A DNA stretch of 64,000 bases from Pseudomonadota bacterium (GCA_034189865.1 JAXHTV010000004.1:120178-184177); one strand, 5' to 3'; positions 25,732 to 36,028 are shown, counted from the stretch's first letter. Numbers and translations are program-made. Notes: generated by a model not told the origin, from the letters alone.

Positions 25732-25759
25732 CGCCGTTCGCCGTTCGCCGTTCGCCGCC
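25732..25759. repeat. Short tandem repeat, four units of 7 bases
   Basis: Three exact CGCCGTT units and a fourth, CGCCGCC, in the gap between the outer-membrane remnant and the heptosyltransferase gene. Possibly a slippage site; no function visible. Confidence 0.6.
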
Positions 25760-25862
25760 ATGAACGTATCACCGCGATCCCTTGGGCGAGGCGGTTTTTT
25801 CCGCTGCTTGTTTCCGGCACACTGACGCTTCACCGATAGCGCAACCGAGATCACCCCCGCTT

Positions 25863-26912
25863 TTGAAACTACTGGTCGTCAAAATGTCGTCTCTGGGAGA
25901 CGCGGTCCATTGCCTGGCCGGTATCACAGACGCCTGCCGCACCCTCCCAAACCTTACGGTGGACTGGGTCATCGAAGCACCCTTTGCCGAGATACCGCTG
26001 TGGCACTCGGGTATCCGAAAGACCATCCCGATCAACCTCCGTCGGTGGCGAAAATCTCCGTGGGCCGGCCATCATCTTCGAGCGATGCGGGATTTTTGGC
26101 GGGAATTACGGCTAGAACAATATGACCAAATCCTCGATGCCCAAGGCTTGATCAAAAGCGCGGCAGTCGCCCGCGCGGCCCGCGGCCCGGTCACCGGGCT
26201 GGCCCGCGACTCGGCACGGGAACCCTTGGCCAGCCGCGCCTACCAACGGCAAATCCATGTGCCATGGGATTTGCACGCCGTTTCCCGGATACGTCAGCTA
26301 TTTGCCGAGGGATTAGGCTATACGCCGCCCACCACCCCACCGGACTACGGCATCACGCTCGCACCATCGCCCCCGGCCACTCGTCAACTGTTGCTATTGC
26401 ATGGCACCACTTGGCCCACCAAGCATTGGCCCGAGGCGTGTTGGGCGGGGTTGATCGAGCTCGCCCTGCAATCGGGTTTTTCGATCCGCTTGCCTTGGGG
26501 AAACGATGACGAGCGAACACGTGCACAAGCCCTGGCAGCCCGAAGCGGGGATGTCACCGTGCTGCCTCGCATGAGCTTGTCCGAGCTTCGCGCCGAGATG
26601 CTACGCTCCGCCGCAGTCGTCACCGTCGACAGTGGATTGGGGCATCTAGCCGCGGCGCTGGAGGTGCCCGTGGTGGGACTCTACGGGCCGACCAGTGCAC
26701 TAAAGACCGGCCTGCTCGGGGGACAGACAACGTTTAATTTGCAATCGGAAGAAACCTGCTCGCCTTGCCTGCGAAGCGAATGCCGCCATCAGCCAGCGGA
26801 GAGCAAACGCCCCTGGTCAACGCCCTGCATGACCCGACTCACCCCGCAGCAAGTCTGGGATCGTGTGGCCAATCAACTCAACGACGCCCCGATCGCGAGC
26901 GGCGTCGACTGA
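25863..26912 (+). CDS. waaC: Lipopolysaccharide heptosyltransferase I (WaaC-like)
   Basis: A 349-residue GT-B glycosyltransferase of family 9. It adds the first heptose to Kdo2-lipid A at the inner face of the inner membrane. The N terminus KLLVVKMSSLGDAVH is the family start, and the C-terminal domain has HGTTWPTKHWP and VDSGLGHLAAALEVPVVGLYGPT, the nucleotide-sugar site. The start is TTG at 25863; the frame is open further upstream but the family N terminus begins here. No ribosome site is clear. Confidence 0.9.
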   Translation: MKLLVVKMSSLGDAVHCLAGITDACRTLPNLTVDWVIEAPFAEIPLWHSGIRKTIPINLRRWRKSPWAGHHLRAMRDFWRELRLEQYDQILDAQGLIKSAAVARAARGPVTGLARDSAREPLASRAYQRQIHVPWDLHAVSRIRQLFAEGLGYTPPTTPPDYGITLAPSPPATRQLLLLHGTTWPTKHWPEACWAGLIELALQSGFSIRLPWGNDDERTRAQALAARSGDVTVLPRMSLSELRAEMLRSAAVVTVDSGLGHLAAALEVPVVGLYGPTSALKTGLLGGQTTFNLQSEETCSPCLRSECRHQPAESKRPWSTPCMTRLTPQQVWDRVANQLNDAPIASGVD

Positions 26913-26914
26913 AC

Positions 26915-27334
26915 TCAAGCCGCGTCGCCACCCTCCGGACGCAGCTCTTTTAAATACTCACCGAAGGCGCGACACACATCGGTGGTCGTCAAGATACCGG
27001 CCAAGCGTCCGTGTTTCACCACCAACGCGCAGTCCGTATGGTGGTCCGCCAAGGCCAAAAGCACGTCCTCGGTAGGATAGCTCATGTCCACAACGTAAGG
27101 GTGGGATACCATAATGTCCCGAACCGTGAGCTGACCGCCGCCTGGGGCTCCGTGTAATGCCCGACTGACATCTTGTTCATCCACCACGCCCACCAACTCA
27201 TGATGCGACTTTACGGGGAGATGACGAATGGTGTGCTCCGCCATCATCTTTTCAGCGGACCTGATGGGCGCATCGGCATCGACCGAATAAGGAAATGGCG
27301 TCATCAAGGCGCTCAAGGTTGGAATCCGACGCAC
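26915..27334 (-). CDS. CBS-domain pair protein
   Basis: A 139-residue protein made of two CBS domains: LMTPFPYSVDADAPIRSAEKMM with HLPVKSHHELVGVVDEQDV, then IMVSHPYVVDMSYPTEDVLLAL with GRLAGILTTTDVCRAF. Such pairs bind adenine nucleotides or SAM and act as energy sensors. The start is GTG at 27334, preceded by GAGAGGGAG; an earlier GTG at 27364 lacks a ribosome site. It converges with the heptosyltransferase, 2 bases away. Confidence 0.85.
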   Translation of the reverse strand: MRRIPTLSALMTPFPYSVDADAPIRSAEKMMAEHTIRHLPVKSHHELVGVVDEQDVSRALHGAPGGGQLTVRDIMVSHPYVVDMSYPTEDVLLALADHHTDCALVVKHGRLAGILTTTDVCRAFGEYLKELRPEGGDAA

Positions 27335-27442
27335 GCTATTACTCCCTCTCTGATCTATTCGCACGATTGATCAACGTTTTGCCAGCGAAGGGATTTGTTC
27401 CTCGCTGAGACCGGGCGCGAGGGCGGTCATCTCGCCTTCTAT

Positions 27443-28636
27443 CTAAACCGATGCCGTGCTGGTCAATCGAGACGTCCCCAACATGACAGGAAGCTCTCGC
27501 CGTGGCAAGGTCATCCACGCGATGATCAGCCCCGCAAGTACCGCGATGGTGGCCATAGCAAATATGGCCGAACCACCGCCCCAATGCCACACATAACCGC
27601 TCAGAAAACTCCCCAGCGCACCGCCGGCACCGAAGCCCAAGCTACTGTACAAGCCCTGACCACGCCCCTGCAGCGGACCGGGGAAAAAGCGATGCACATA
27701 GTGCATGGCAACCACATGACAAATGCCAAAGCTGGCCAGATGAAGGGTTTGAACGAGAAATACCAATAGCAACACATCGGCGAACAGTGCAGTGACGAAC
27801 CAGCGCACCGCCGTCGCCGCGAGCGCCACCAAGAAGAGATGCCGGGCCGAATAGGACTGAAACAATCTTGGGAATACCAAGAACAGTAAGATTTCGGCTA
27901 CCACGCCCACCACCCAGAATAGGCCGATCAGACCTCGCCCATAGCCTAAATCTTCCAGATAAAGGGTAAAAAACGTGTAGTAAGGACCGTGACTGAAATG
28001 CAGTAAAAACGCCGCCGCCAAAAAGCCGAGTACGGACGGATGGGCGAGTACAGCCCGCAGTGGCTGATGCGGTGCATCGGCGGCCTGCAGCGGGTGATCA
28101 GGCGTCAGCAGGGTACTGAACCAAATACCGGCGAAAACCGGCAACAGCAACATCGGTAACCATAGCGGCGAGAATCGGTCAAATGCCCAACCGAAACTGC
28201 CGGCCACCAAAATAAAACCGACCGAACCCCAAAGACGTACCAAACTGTAGTAACGGGTGTGCGGCCCGAGATGATTCAGGGTCAGCGCCTCATAGGGCGG
28301 CAGCGCAGCATTCCAAAAAAAACTGAAGGCGACCACACCCCCCGCTACCGCCCAGAAACCGTCAGCGAACAACAGGGTGGAAAAACACAGGACCGTCAGA
28401 AACCCGGCCCAACGAATCAACGACAGCGGGCCGCCGTTACGGTCCGCCAACCAACCCCAAACATTGGGAGCGACCAACTTGGTGACAGCAAACAACGCCA
28501 TGAGCTGGCCAATCTGCGTGGCGCTGAACCCCATCGAGTCCAGGTACAACGCAAGAAACGGCAGCAATCCACCCAGCGTTGCGAAGTGAAAGAAGTAAAA
28601 AGACGATAATCGGGCGTAGGGGACCTGGGCCGTCAT
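27443..28636 (-). CDS. Major facilitator superfamily transporter, HcaT/nucleoside-symporter type
   Basis: A 397-residue protein with twelve predicted helices. The N-terminal [17 protein letters not shown] and [14 protein letters not shown] and the loop [11 protein letters not shown] are typical of the MFS_1-like group that contains HcaT and LacY relatives. The substrate cannot be told. Its ATG overlaps the aroC stop by 4 bases, so it is coupled to aroC on the minus strand. Confidence 0.85.
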   Translation of the reverse strand: MTAQVPYARLSSFYFFHFATLGGLLPFLALYLDSMGFSATQIGQLMALFAVTKLVAPNVWGWLADRNGGPLSLIRWAGFLTVLCFSTLLFADGFWAVAGGVVAFSFFWNAALPPYEALTLNHLGPHTRYYSLVRLWGSVGFILVAGSFGWAFDRFSPLWLPMLLLPVFAGIWFSTLLTPDHPLQAADAPHQPLRAVLAHPSVLGFLAAAFLLHFSHGPYYTFFTLYLEDLGYGRGLIGLFWVVGVVAEILLFLVFPRLFQSYSARHLFLVALAATAVRWFVTALFADVLLLVFLVQTLHLASFGICHVVAMHYVHRFFPGPLQGRGQGLYSSLGFGAGGALGSFLSGYVWHWGGGSAIFAMATIAVLAGLIIAWMTLPRRELPVMLGTSRLTSTASV

Positions 28637-29739
28637 TGGCCCTCGGGCCCAGCCGGGATGAGCGGAGTCATGGGCGGCAGCTCACCGCATTGCCCCCGAT
28701 GACGCAAAATATGATCCACCAGCACCAATGCCACCATCGCCTCAGCGATAGGAGTCGCTCTGAGGCCGACACAGGGATCATGCCGCCCTTTGGTTCGAAT
28801 CTCCGCCGCCTCGCCGTGGACATCGACGGTACGACCCGGTAAATGAATGCTGGAGGTCGGCTTCAGGGCAATGCTGGCAGTGACATCCTGACCAGTGGAA
28901 ATTCCGCCCAGAATGCCCCCGGCATGATTGCTTAAAAAACCCTCGGGGGACATTTCATCGCGAAACTCGGTGCCTTTGGCCGCGACACAGTCAAAACCAT
29001 CGCCGATCTCGACCCCCTTGACCGCATTGATGCTCATCAGCGCATGCGCCAACTCGGCATCGAGCCGGTCGAATATCGGCTCTCCCAAACCCGCCGGCAC
29101 GCCGCTGGCTACCACATTCACCCGAGCGCCGATGGAATCGCCTTCTTTACGCAGCGCCTGCATATAGGCTTCCAACTCCGGCACGCGCGCCGGGTCGGCG
29201 CAGAAAAACGGATTCCGGTCGGTTTCGTCCCAATCCACCAGATCCAGCGCTATCGGCCCCAACTGCGCGAGATAAGCCCGCACCGTTACCTTGAAACGTT
29301 GGGACAAATACTGCTTGGCAATGCCCCCGGCAGCCACACGAATGGCCGTTTCACGGGCGGAGGAACGTCCACCGCCCCGATAGTCGCGAATGCCGTACTT
29401 GTGGTGGTAGGTGTAATCGGCATGCCCGGGACGAAACTTGCCCGCGATCTCGGAGTAGTCCTTGGAGCGCTGATCGACATTCTCAATCAATAAGCCAATG
29501 GGCGTACCGGTGGTTTTCCCCTCGAACACACCCGAGAGTATCCGCACCTGATCGGGCTCGCGCCGCTGCGTAGTGTAGCGAGACGTCCCGGGGCGACGCC
29601 GGTCCAGATCGTGCTGCAACATAGACTCGTCCAAAGCCAGCCCCGGTGGACAGCCATCGACAATCCCACCCAACGCCGGGCCGTGGCTCTCGCCGAATGA
29701 GGTCAGCGTAAATAGTTTTCCGAGAGTGTTACCGGACAT
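28633..29739 (-). CDS. aroC: Chorismate synthase
   Basis: A 368-residue chorismate synthase, the last step of the shikimate pathway, converting EPSP to chorismate with reduced FMN. Signatures are clear: [19 protein letters not shown] at the N terminus, [37 protein letters not shown] and the C-terminal [19 protein letters not shown]. It follows prmB by 36 bases, an order (prmB-aroC) common in proteobacteria. Confidence 0.97.
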   Translation of the reverse strand: MSGNTLGKLFTLTSFGESHGPALGGIVDGCPPGLALDESMLQHDLDRRRPGTSRYTTQRREPDQVRILSGVFEGKTTGTPIGLLIENVDQRSKDYSEIAGKFRPGHADYTYHHKYGIRDYRGGGRSSARETAIRVAAGGIAKQYLSQRFKVTVRAYLAQLGPIALDLVDWDETDRNPFFCADPARVPELEAYMQALRKEGDSIGARVNVVASGVPAGLGEPIFDRLDAELAHALMSINAVKGVEIGDGFDCVAAKGTEFRDEMSPEGFLSNHAGGILGGISTGQDVTASIALKPTSSIHLPGRTVDVHGEAAEIRTKGRHDPCVGLRATPIAEAMVALVLVDHILRHRGQCGELPPMTPLIPAGPEGQ

Positions 29740-29775
29740 ATTCCGTTTTTCGCTTCAGATTGTTGTGATCCAGCT

Positions 29776-30699
29776 TCAAATGCTGGTCTCCGACGGCAGA
29801 TGGCGCACATCATCCGCAGTGAGCAAAAAGACACCATCGCCTCCACGCTCGAAATCCAGCCAAATGAAGGGTAACTCGGGGAATGCGGCGCGCAGTTCCA
29901 CTTCCGTATTGCCCACCTCAACCACCAGAATGCCATCATCGCTCAGATAATCCGCTGCGCCACTCAGTATCCGACGCACGATATCTAAACCATCGCGACC
30001 GGCCGCCAGCGCATGCCGCGGTTCATGGCCGTATTCCAGGGGTAAACCCGCCATCTCGGCGGCGCCCACGTAGGGCGGGTTGCTGATAATCAAATCGTAC
30101 CGGCGGCCCGCCGGGATCGCCGAAAAAACGTCCGATTCAATGAGCGTCACCCGATCGGTCAGGCCGTGGTCAACAACGTTACGTCGGGCGACCTCAAGCG
30201 CGCCAGTATCCACATCCACCGCGTCCACTTCCGCACCGGGAATCGAAAACGCACAAGCGATCCCGATACAACCACTGCCCGTACCGATATCCAGGACCCG
30301 CCGTATCCGATCCGCCGGCAGCCACGGCTCAAACCCTTGTTCGATCAGCTCACCCAAGGGGGAACGCGGAATCAAGACGCGCTCATCGACATAGAACGAC
30401 AAGCCGCAAAACCAAGCCTCCCCCAGAAGATAGGCGGCCGGCCGACGCTCCTCAATCCGTCGAATCATCAACGTCAGGACTTGCTGCCGCTCGTCTTCCG
30501 TCAGCCGACATTTCAAATAGTCGGTCGGGCAATCGTGCGGCAAATGCAAGGCATGAAGCGCCAGCGCCGCAGCTTCGTCGAAGGCATTATCACTTCCGTG
30601 GCCGAAATGCAGGCCCATTGCTCCGAAACGACTTGCGCCCCAACGGATACAATCTGTTATCGTGTGTAGTTCAGCCGCTACCGCGACAACATCCATCAT
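29776..30699 (-). CDS. prmB: Ribosomal protein uL3 glutamine methyltransferase PrmB
   Basis: A 307-residue N5-glutamine methyltransferase. The SAM motif VLDIGTGSGCIGIACA and the catalytic ISNPPYVG are present, with the N-terminal helical substrate domain containing RPAAYLLGEAWFCGL and ERVLIPRSPLGELI. It methylates a glutamine of ribosomal protein L3. PrmB rather than PrmC is chosen because of the IPRSPLGELI motif and the aroC neighbour. Confidence 0.92.
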   Translation of the reverse strand: MMDVVAVAAELHTITDCIRWGASRFGAMGLHFGHGSDNAFDEAAALALHALHLPHDCPTDYLKCRLTEDERQQVLTLMIRRIEERRPAAYLLGEAWFCGLSFYVDERVLIPRSPLGELIEQGFEPWLPADRIRRVLDIGTGSGCIGIACAFSIPGAEVDAVDVDTGALEVARRNVVDHGLTDRVTLIESDVFSAIPAGRRYDLIISNPPYVGAAEMAGLPLEYGHEPRHALAAGRDGLDIVRRILSGAADYLSDDGILVVEVGNTEVELRAAFPELPFIWLDFERGGDGVFLLTADDVRHLPSETSI

Positions 30700-30782
30700 A
30701 ACCAGTCGCCTCGAACTAAATCTTTACCGATACGCCAAATGGGTGCATATGATAGCCGGGCCGGAGGAGCCCCACCAAGACC

Positions 30783-31973
30783 GTGAAAAATATCGCGTCA
30801 CGTAAACGCCAGTTCGGTTATGCCATCATGCCGGTTGTGGTCGGTCTCGCGCTGCTGACGTTCGGCCAAACTGGATCTTGCGAATATGAACACTCCAGCC
30901 GAGCAAATGAAGTAACCACCCCGTTGCCAGCCGGTGGCGAGATATCATCGCACCCTGGCGAGTTGGGTGCGAAATCATACCCGGCGCAGGGGCAATCGAC
31001 TTCCAATGAGATTTCGAACGGCCCGTCCCAACCCGAGCCAACCACCGACAACGAACATATGAATGCCGCAAACGACCACGACGAAGTCACCACAATCGAT
31101 CGTCTGCTGACCTGGGCACAATACCCGCTGCCTCAGCACGGTTTGTCGCGATTGGTGCACTGGTTCACTCGATTGGAACTGGGCCCTCTGACGCGACTGA
31201 TGATCCGTGCGTACGTTTGGCGATACGGCATCGATCTGGATGAAGTCGCAGAGACGGATCTGAAAAACTATCCTCACTTTAACGCGTTTTTCACCCGCGC
31301 TCTGCGCCCCGAAGCACGACCCATCGCCGGCGGAGAACAAACCTTGGTCAGCCCCGTGGACGGCACAGTGAGCCAAGCGGGCGCAATAGATGGCAACCAA
31401 ATCATCCAGGCCAAAGGTCATCACTACAGCGTCGAGGCCCTACTGGGGAGTGATACCGACCTCGCCCGAAGATTTCATGGCGGGCAGTTTGCCACGATAT
31501 ATCTATCGCCACGCGACTATCATCGCATTCACATGCCCATTGCAGGCCAGCTACAGGAAATGATTCACGTGCCCGGGCGACTATTCAGCGTCAACCCGGC
31601 CACGACGCGCACCCTGCCCAACTTGTTCGCGCGCAACGAACGGGTCATCTCGATATTTAACGGGGATGATCTCGACATCGCTATGGTATTGGTGGGCGCC
31701 ACCATGGTGGGAAGCATCGAAACGGCGTGGGCAGGCGAAGTCACGCCACCGACGCGGAACCGAATCCGGCGATGGCACTACGGCGAGAAAGAACCGTCGA
31801 TCACCCTCGCAAAAGGCGTGGAAATGGGGCGATTCAATATGGGTTCGACCGTGATCCTGCTGTTCAGGCCCGGCCAAGTCAAGCTGGATCTGGCCAAACT
31901 GGCGCCGGGCGAACGTGTCGTGATGGGCGAATCGATCGGACGCACAGACCACCGCGCATCGCAACCCCGCTGA
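30783..31973 (+). CDS. psd: Phosphatidylserine decarboxylase with N-terminal extension
   Basis: A 396-residue frame whose C-terminal 300 residues are a standard Psd: LPQHGLSRLVHWFTR, FNAFFTRALRPEARPI, YLSPRDYHRIHMPI and the self-cleavage site MGST at residues 353-356, where Ser355 becomes the pyruvoyl group. Family members usually have LGST. It makes phosphatidylethanolamine. The first 92 residues are unusual: a hydrophobic helix (about 13-29) and a Ser/Pro/Glu-rich linker. The family-length start would be ATG 31059 (MNAANDHDE), which lacks a ribosome site; the GTG at 30783 has GGAGG about 15 bases upstream. Confidence 0.92.
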   Translation: MKNIASRKRQFGYAIMPVVVGLALLTFGQTGSCEYEHSSRANEVTTPLPAGGEISSHPGELGAKSYPAQGQSTSNEISNGPSQPEPTTDNEHMNAANDHDEVTTIDRLLTWAQYPLPQHGLSRLVHWFTRLELGPLTRLMIRAYVWRYGIDLDEVAETDLKNYPHFNAFFTRALRPEARPIAGGEQTLVSPVDGTVSQAGAIDGNQIIQAKGHHYSVEALLGSDTDLARRFHGGQFATIYLSPRDYHRIHMPIAGQLQEMIHVPGRLFSVNPATTRTLPNLFARNERVISIFNGDDLDIAMVLVGATMVGSIETAWAGEVTPPTRNRIRRWHYGEKEPSITLAKGVEMGRFNMGSTVILLFRPGQVKLDLAKLAPGERVVMGESIGRTDHRASQPR

Positions 31974-32255
31974 TCCACCCCGGTCAGAAAGCGTCACAAA
32001 CTGACGTGCTACGCCAAAATCGGACGCGCTCGGTCCATCGATTTTCGGTACGGCCCGCGTGGTCGCCCGAAAATCCCCAGCGAACAAGTCAGCATTTTCT
32101 TACACCTCACGATCGCCGGGCCGAGAACGCGCGCGTTGGCTCGCTAATTGCTTCAGGTCTTACGGGCTCAGCCATGAACCTATCACCACCGGGTCGGGGG
32201 GCCCGATGACCGTGTTGGATTGTGGCAAAACGAGTAGAAACGACTAGAAAAATTA
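31974..32255. other. Intergenic region, no gene seen
   Basis: About 280 bases between psd and the small secreted protein. Presumably the promoter of the latter; I cannot point to the boxes. Confidence 0.4.
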
Positions 32256-32265
32256 GGAGACGTCC

Positions 32266-32700
32266 GTGAAAAAACTGACCAAGTATTTGGGTTTCGGTAT
32301 GGCTGCCACTTTCATGTTACCCATAGCGGCCAACGCTGAATTACAGTCCATGAGTTACGAGGACATGGCCGACGTTTACGGCCAAGGCTTCGTACTCTAC
32401 GTGGGCGATAATGCGCTGTTTGACACATCCGACTACCTTTCCGATCTCAACCTGACCGTGGGACCGGTGAACGTGTCCAATATCTACCGCATGATCGACG
32501 AACGGTTCGGGGAACGGTTGGATGGCGCCAAAGGAAACATTGCTGACTCGGTGAATACGAAAGTGTTCGGCATGGTGAACGAAGCCATTCCCGGGCTGAT
32601 CGACCAAGTCGTTCCAGCCGAACTGCAAAACCTTCTGGACTTTTTTGGCTACGATATCGGCAGCATGATTCCCGAGCTGTCCTTGGCTTACGAGCTGTAA
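32266..32700 (+). CDS. Small secreted protein of unknown function
   Basis: A 144-residue protein with a signal peptide of about 24 residues (MKKLTKYLGFGMAATFMLPI...NA). The mature start reads LQSMSYEDMADVYGQGFVLY, like the short 'L-x2-M-x-D-E-E-L-x2-V-x-GQ' motif at the start of some exported proteobacterial proteins (DUF6160 and relatives). The remainder is amphipathic helices with no cysteine. AGGAGA supports the GTG start. The 292 bases upstream (31974-32265) carry no gene. A hairpin follows. Confidence 0.7.
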   Translation: MKKLTKYLGFGMAATFMLPIAANAELQSMSYEDMADVYGQGFVLYVGDNALFDTSDYLSDLNLTVGPVNVSNIYRMIDERFGERLDGAKGNIADSVNTKVFGMVNEAIPGLIDQVVPAELQNLLDFFGYDIGSMIPELSLAYEL

Positions 32701-32737
32701 CCACACGCCACAGCACAACCCGTGTTCAACATAACCC

Positions 32738-32771
32738 GATACCCCGTCCGGTTTTTCCGGTCGGGGTATCG
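32738..32771 (+). terminator. Hairpin after the small secreted protein gene
   Basis: CGATACCCCG pairs with CGGGGTATCG and an inner CCGG pairs with CCGG around a TTTTT loop, with one T-T mismatch. It lies 37 bases after the stop and also 47 bases after the convergent rfbD stop, so it may serve both. There is no strong T-run. Confidence 0.6.
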
Positions 32772-32818
32772 CTCATCTTGAAATCAGCCCCCGCATTACT
32801 TTAAACGCGACACCCCGC

Positions 32819-33688
32819 CTAACCCTTCAGTTCGGCGAGCATACGACGCAAAGCACAGCGCCAGTGTACTGGCACGAGATCCAACGCCGCCCAGGTTTCT
32901 CGTTTATCTAACACACTGTAAGCCGGACGTGCGGCCGGCGTGGGATACTCCGCGGTAGAAATTGGCGCAATGGCCGTGGCCTGATCCAACAGTCCGAGAG
33001 CACGGCCCTCTTCCTCAATCGCCACCGCAAAGTCATACCAACTGGCCACACCCGCATCGGTCCAATGGAATACCCGACCGGCGGTTTCGGAACGCCGGAC
33101 GGCAGCCCACACCGCCTGCGCCAAGCCACGCGCCCATGTCGGCGTGCCCACCTGATCGGCGACCACCCGCAACTCATCACGCTCCCCCATCAACCGCAAC
33201 ATGGTGTGGACAAAATTTTCCCCGCCAGCGGCGTACAACCAAGCCGTTCGAAATACGGTCACTTGGTTGCCGGCGATCTCGCGCGCGGCGCGCTCACCAT
33301 CGGCTTTGGACTGCCCGTAAACACCCAGCGGCGACAGCGGCGCATCCGGCGGGTATGGCGTTGACTGGCGTCCGTCGAAAACGTAGTCGGTGGAAATATG
33401 AATCAACCGAAGACCGCTCATAGCCACAACGCGCGCCAAGTTCGCGACGGCGTCCACATTGATTGCCCGCGCACGGGTGGGCTCCTGCTCGGCGCGATCG
33501 ACGGCCGTATACGCCGCTGCGTTGACAATGACATCCGGCTGATTCTGCTCAATGAAACGGGCAGTGGCGCCGGCATCGGAAATATCCAGCTGATGCGAGC
33601 CGGGCACGAAATACACGACATCGTTCGGCGCCGTGAACTGTAATTCGCGCCCCAGCTGGCCACGACCCCCGGTGATCATTACACGCAT
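32819..33688 (-). CDS. rfbD: dTDP-4-dehydrorhamnose reductase RfbD
   Basis: A 289-residue short-chain reductase, last step of dTDP-L-rhamnose synthesis. The NAD(P)-binding start MITGGRGQLGREL, VIVNAAAYTAVDRAE, HISTDYVFDG and the catalytic Tyr-x3-Lys (YGQSK) are present. The ATG at 33688 follows CAGGAG. It is the last gene of an rfbA-rfbC-rfbD operon; rfbB is not in the window. Confidence 0.95.
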   Translation of the reverse strand: MRVMITGGRGQLGRELQFTAPNDVVYFVPGSHQLDISDAGATARFIEQNQPDVIVNAAAYTAVDRAEQEPTRARAINVDAVANLARVVAMSGLRLIHISTDYVFDGRQSTPYPPDAPLSPLGVYGQSKADGERAAREIAGNQVTVFRTAWLYAAGGENFVHTMLRLMGERDELRVVADQVGTPTWARGLAQAVWAAVRRSETAGRVFHWTDAGVASWYDFAVAIEEEGRALGLLDQATAIAPISTAEYPTPAARPAYSVLDKRETWAALDLVPVHWRCALRRMLAELKG

Positions 33689-33737
33689 AAGCGGCTCCTG
33701 CCCTGGCCTGCTCAGCCCCCCGACGATAGGGCGCTCG

Positions 33738-34283
33738 TCACTGGAATTCCGCTTCCGAAAAGGCAACACCAGCGGCGTCTTTGGGTGACAATAAAGGCGC
33801 CTGGCCCGGCGCTAAGGGCCAATCAATTGCCAACTCGGGATCATCCCAACGAATCGTTCGCTCGTATTGCGGGGCGTAATAGTCGGTACACTTGTAGAGA
33901 AATTCGGCGTAGTCACTGAGCACCAAAAAGCCATGCGCGAAACCCGGTGGAACCCACATCATTCGGCGGTTCTCAGCGGTAATGGTGGCACCTACCCACC
34001 GGCCGAATGTCGGTGAATCGCGACGCACATCCACCGCCACGTCAAACACTTCTCCACGAATAACCCGGACCAACTTACCCTGCGACTGCTTGATCTGATA
34101 GTGAAGGCCTCGCAAGGTCCCGCGTCGAGAACCGCTGTGGTTGTCCTGGACAAAACGGGCCTTGATCCCCGCCTCGCCGAAACCGCGTTCATTCCAGGCC
34201 TCAAAGAAAAATCCCCGATCGTCTTCGAAGACCTTCGGTTCGATTTGCACCACATCGGGAATAGTCAATCGGATCAGTTGCAT
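33738..34283 (-). CDS. rfbC: dTDP-4-dehydrorhamnose 3,5-epimerase RfbC
   Basis: A 181-residue cupin-fold epimerase, third step of dTDP-rhamnose synthesis. [34 protein letters not shown] with the catalytic His, and [15 protein letters not shown] are the family signatures. Its ATG overlaps the rfbA stop region by 10 bases, so the genes are coupled. Confidence 0.95.
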   Translation of the reverse strand: MQLIRLTIPDVVQIEPKVFEDDRGFFFEAWNERGFGEAGIKARFVQDNHSGSRRGTLRGLHYQIKQSQGKLVRVIRGEVFDVAVDVRRDSPTFGRWVGATITAENRRMMWVPPGFAHGFLVLSDYAEFLYKCTDYYAPQYERTIRWDDPELAIDWPLAPGQAPLLSPKDAAGVAFSEAEFQ

Positions 34284-35191
34284 GGCCGTTGCTCCGGATC
34301 GAGCAAGCGAAGCAAATAATCGCCATAACCACTTTTCCGAAGAGTCGCCGCAAGCGATGAGAGCTGATCATCATCAATCCAACCCTTGCGCCAGGCGATT
34401 TCCTCAGGACAGGCAATTTTCAGCCCCTGGCGCTCCTCAACCACCCGGATGAACTGCGCCGCATCCAACAGCGCATCATGGGTTCCGGTATCGAGCCAGG
34501 CCGTACCCCGGCCGAGCAGTTCCACCCGAAGATCGCCCCGATCAAGGTAAGCGGTATTGACGTCGGTGATCTCCAACTCGCCGCGCAAAGAGGGTTTCAA
34601 ACGCCGCGCGATATCGACCACATCGTTGTCGTAAAAGTAAAGACCTGTCACGGCGTAATGGGAGCGTGGCCTGGCAGGTTTTTCCTGGATATCCACCGCC
34701 CGTCCGCTGGCGTCGAATCCCACCACGCCGTAACGCTGAGGGTCGCGTACGTAATAGCCGAAAACCGTTCCACCCTGAGTTGTCGCATTGGCGCGTTGCA
34801 ACACCTCGGCCAAACCATGGCCGTAGAAGAGATTGTCGCCCAGGATCAGACAAACCGGCGATTGCCCGATAAAATCCGCACCGATGGTAAAGGCTTGAGC
34901 CAGCCCCTCCGGCGTGGGCTGCACGGCGTAGGTCAAATTGAGCCCCCAATGGCTGCCGTCGCCGAGCAATTGCTGAAATGCGGCCTGATCGCGCGGGGTC
35001 GTAATGATCAATATCTCACGAATCCCGGCTAACATCAGCGTGCAGATCGGATAGTAGATCATGGGTTTGTCGTAGACGGGCATCAACTGTTTGCTCACAG
35101 TCAACGTCAGGGGGTGCAAACGCGTACCCGAGCCGCCAGCAAGCACGATTCCCTTCCGGGCAGCGGCATCGATGAGAGAATGGTTCGCCAT
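34274..35191 (-). CDS. rfbA: Glucose-1-phosphate thymidylyltransferase RfbA
   Basis: A 305-residue nucleotidyltransferase, first step of dTDP-rhamnose synthesis. The N-terminal [16 protein letters not shown] binds the nucleotide; [27 protein letters not shown] and [11 protein letters not shown] follow in the usual order. It leads the rfbACD operon. The first ten residues before GIVLAGG are longer than in most homologues but carry the only ATG. Confidence 0.95.
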   Translation of the reverse strand: MANHSLIDAAARKGIVLAGGSGTRLHPLTLTVSKQLMPVYDKPMIYYPICTLMLAGIREILIITTPRDQAAFQQLLGDGSHWGLNLTYAVQPTPEGLAQAFTIGADFIGQSPVCLILGDNLFYGHGLAEVLQRANATTQGGTVFGYYVRDPQRYGVVGFDASGRAVDIQEKPARPRSHYAVTGLYFYDNDVVDIARRLKPSLRGELEITDVNTAYLDRGDLRVELLGRGTAWLDTGTHDALLDAAQFIRVVEERQGLKIACPEEIAWRKGWIDDDQLSSLAATLRKSGYGDYLLRLLDPEQRPCN

Positions 35192-35287
35192 GATTTTCTG
35201 GTTCTACATCCTGGGGAAAGGCCCCCTATTCTAAACGACCCACCCCGGAAATACAGACGCACACCTAAACGCTTGCCAACGCGCCAG

Positions 35288-35309
35288 GCGTGCCCATCGA
35301 TGGGCACGC
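35288..35309. repeat. 22-base perfect palindrome upstream of the rhamnose operon
   Basis: GCGTGCCCATC followed by GATGGGCACGC, in the divergent gap between rfbA and the membrane methyltransferase gene, about 100 bases from the rfbA start. It may be an operator or simply a hairpin in a leader RNA. Confidence 0.5.
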
Positions 35310-35432
35310 AGTGGACAGCCCGCGCCATCGGTCACAAAAATGTAATATGATTTGCCGCGTAAGGAATGATGCGGCGGATCGGTCGCACACGGATGGATCG
35401 TCACACGGATACCGACCACGGCGGGCGCCACT

Positions 35433-36023
35433 ATGGAACTCGGAATCAAACGCTTGGGCCATGACCTTCGCTTCCGGCGAGACCGCTACCGACAGTTCCT
35501 CGGCATCGCCTATATCGCGTTGCTGACATTTGTCGGCTGGCCCACCAATTATCGTCTCTTCCTCCTCGGTACGGCCTTGGTGATTGGCGGCGAGCTGTTC
35601 CGCCTTTGGGCCTCGGGCTTTATCAAGAAGGACAAAGAACTGGCCAGCGGTGGCCCTTATGCCATGGTCCGCCACCCTCTTTATGTCGGCAATATCACAT
35701 TACTGACCGGCTTCTGCTTGGCATCGGGTCTGTGGTGGGCCTTGCCCGGTATGATCGCTTATTTAATGCTGTTCTACCCGCCAGCGATCCGCCGTGAAGA
35801 TGCCAAGCTCCGCCGGCTGTTCGGTTCACAATGGGACAGTTGGGCCCGCAACACACGCGCATTGATTCCCCGTGCCGCGCCGTTGGAATCGTTGCGAAAC
35901 GGGCGCTGGTCTTTGGTGCAAAGCCTCAAAGAAAACGGTGAGCCGGTCTATGCCGCGCTGATGCTGGCAGCACTCTATTGGCTGTACGGCAGCCCCAGCT
36001 TGGCCGGATTCAGTCCATTCTAA
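35433..36023 (+). CDS. Isoprenylcysteine carboxyl methyltransferase-family membrane protein
   Basis: A 196-residue membrane methyltransferase of the ICMT/PEMT type. The SAM and substrate region GGPYAMVRHPLYVGN (about residues 73-87) is diagnostic, and about five hydrophobic helices surround it; EDAKLRRLFGSQWDSW follows as the second conserved part. The substrate is unknown in bacteria, with lipids or small sulfur/selenium compounds as candidates. The kinase-like gene starts 6 bases after it, suggesting one operon. Confidence 0.8.
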   Translation: MELGIKRLGHDLRFRRDRYRQFLGIAYIALLTFVGWPTNYRLFLLGTALVIGGELFRLWASGFIKKDKELASGGPYAMVRHPLYVGNITLLTGFCLASGLWWALPGMIAYLMLFYPPAIRREDAKLRRLFGSQWDSWARNTRALIPRAAPLESLRNGRWSLVQSLKENGEPVYAALMLAALYWLYGSPSLAGFSPF

Positions 36024-36028
36024 AACCG

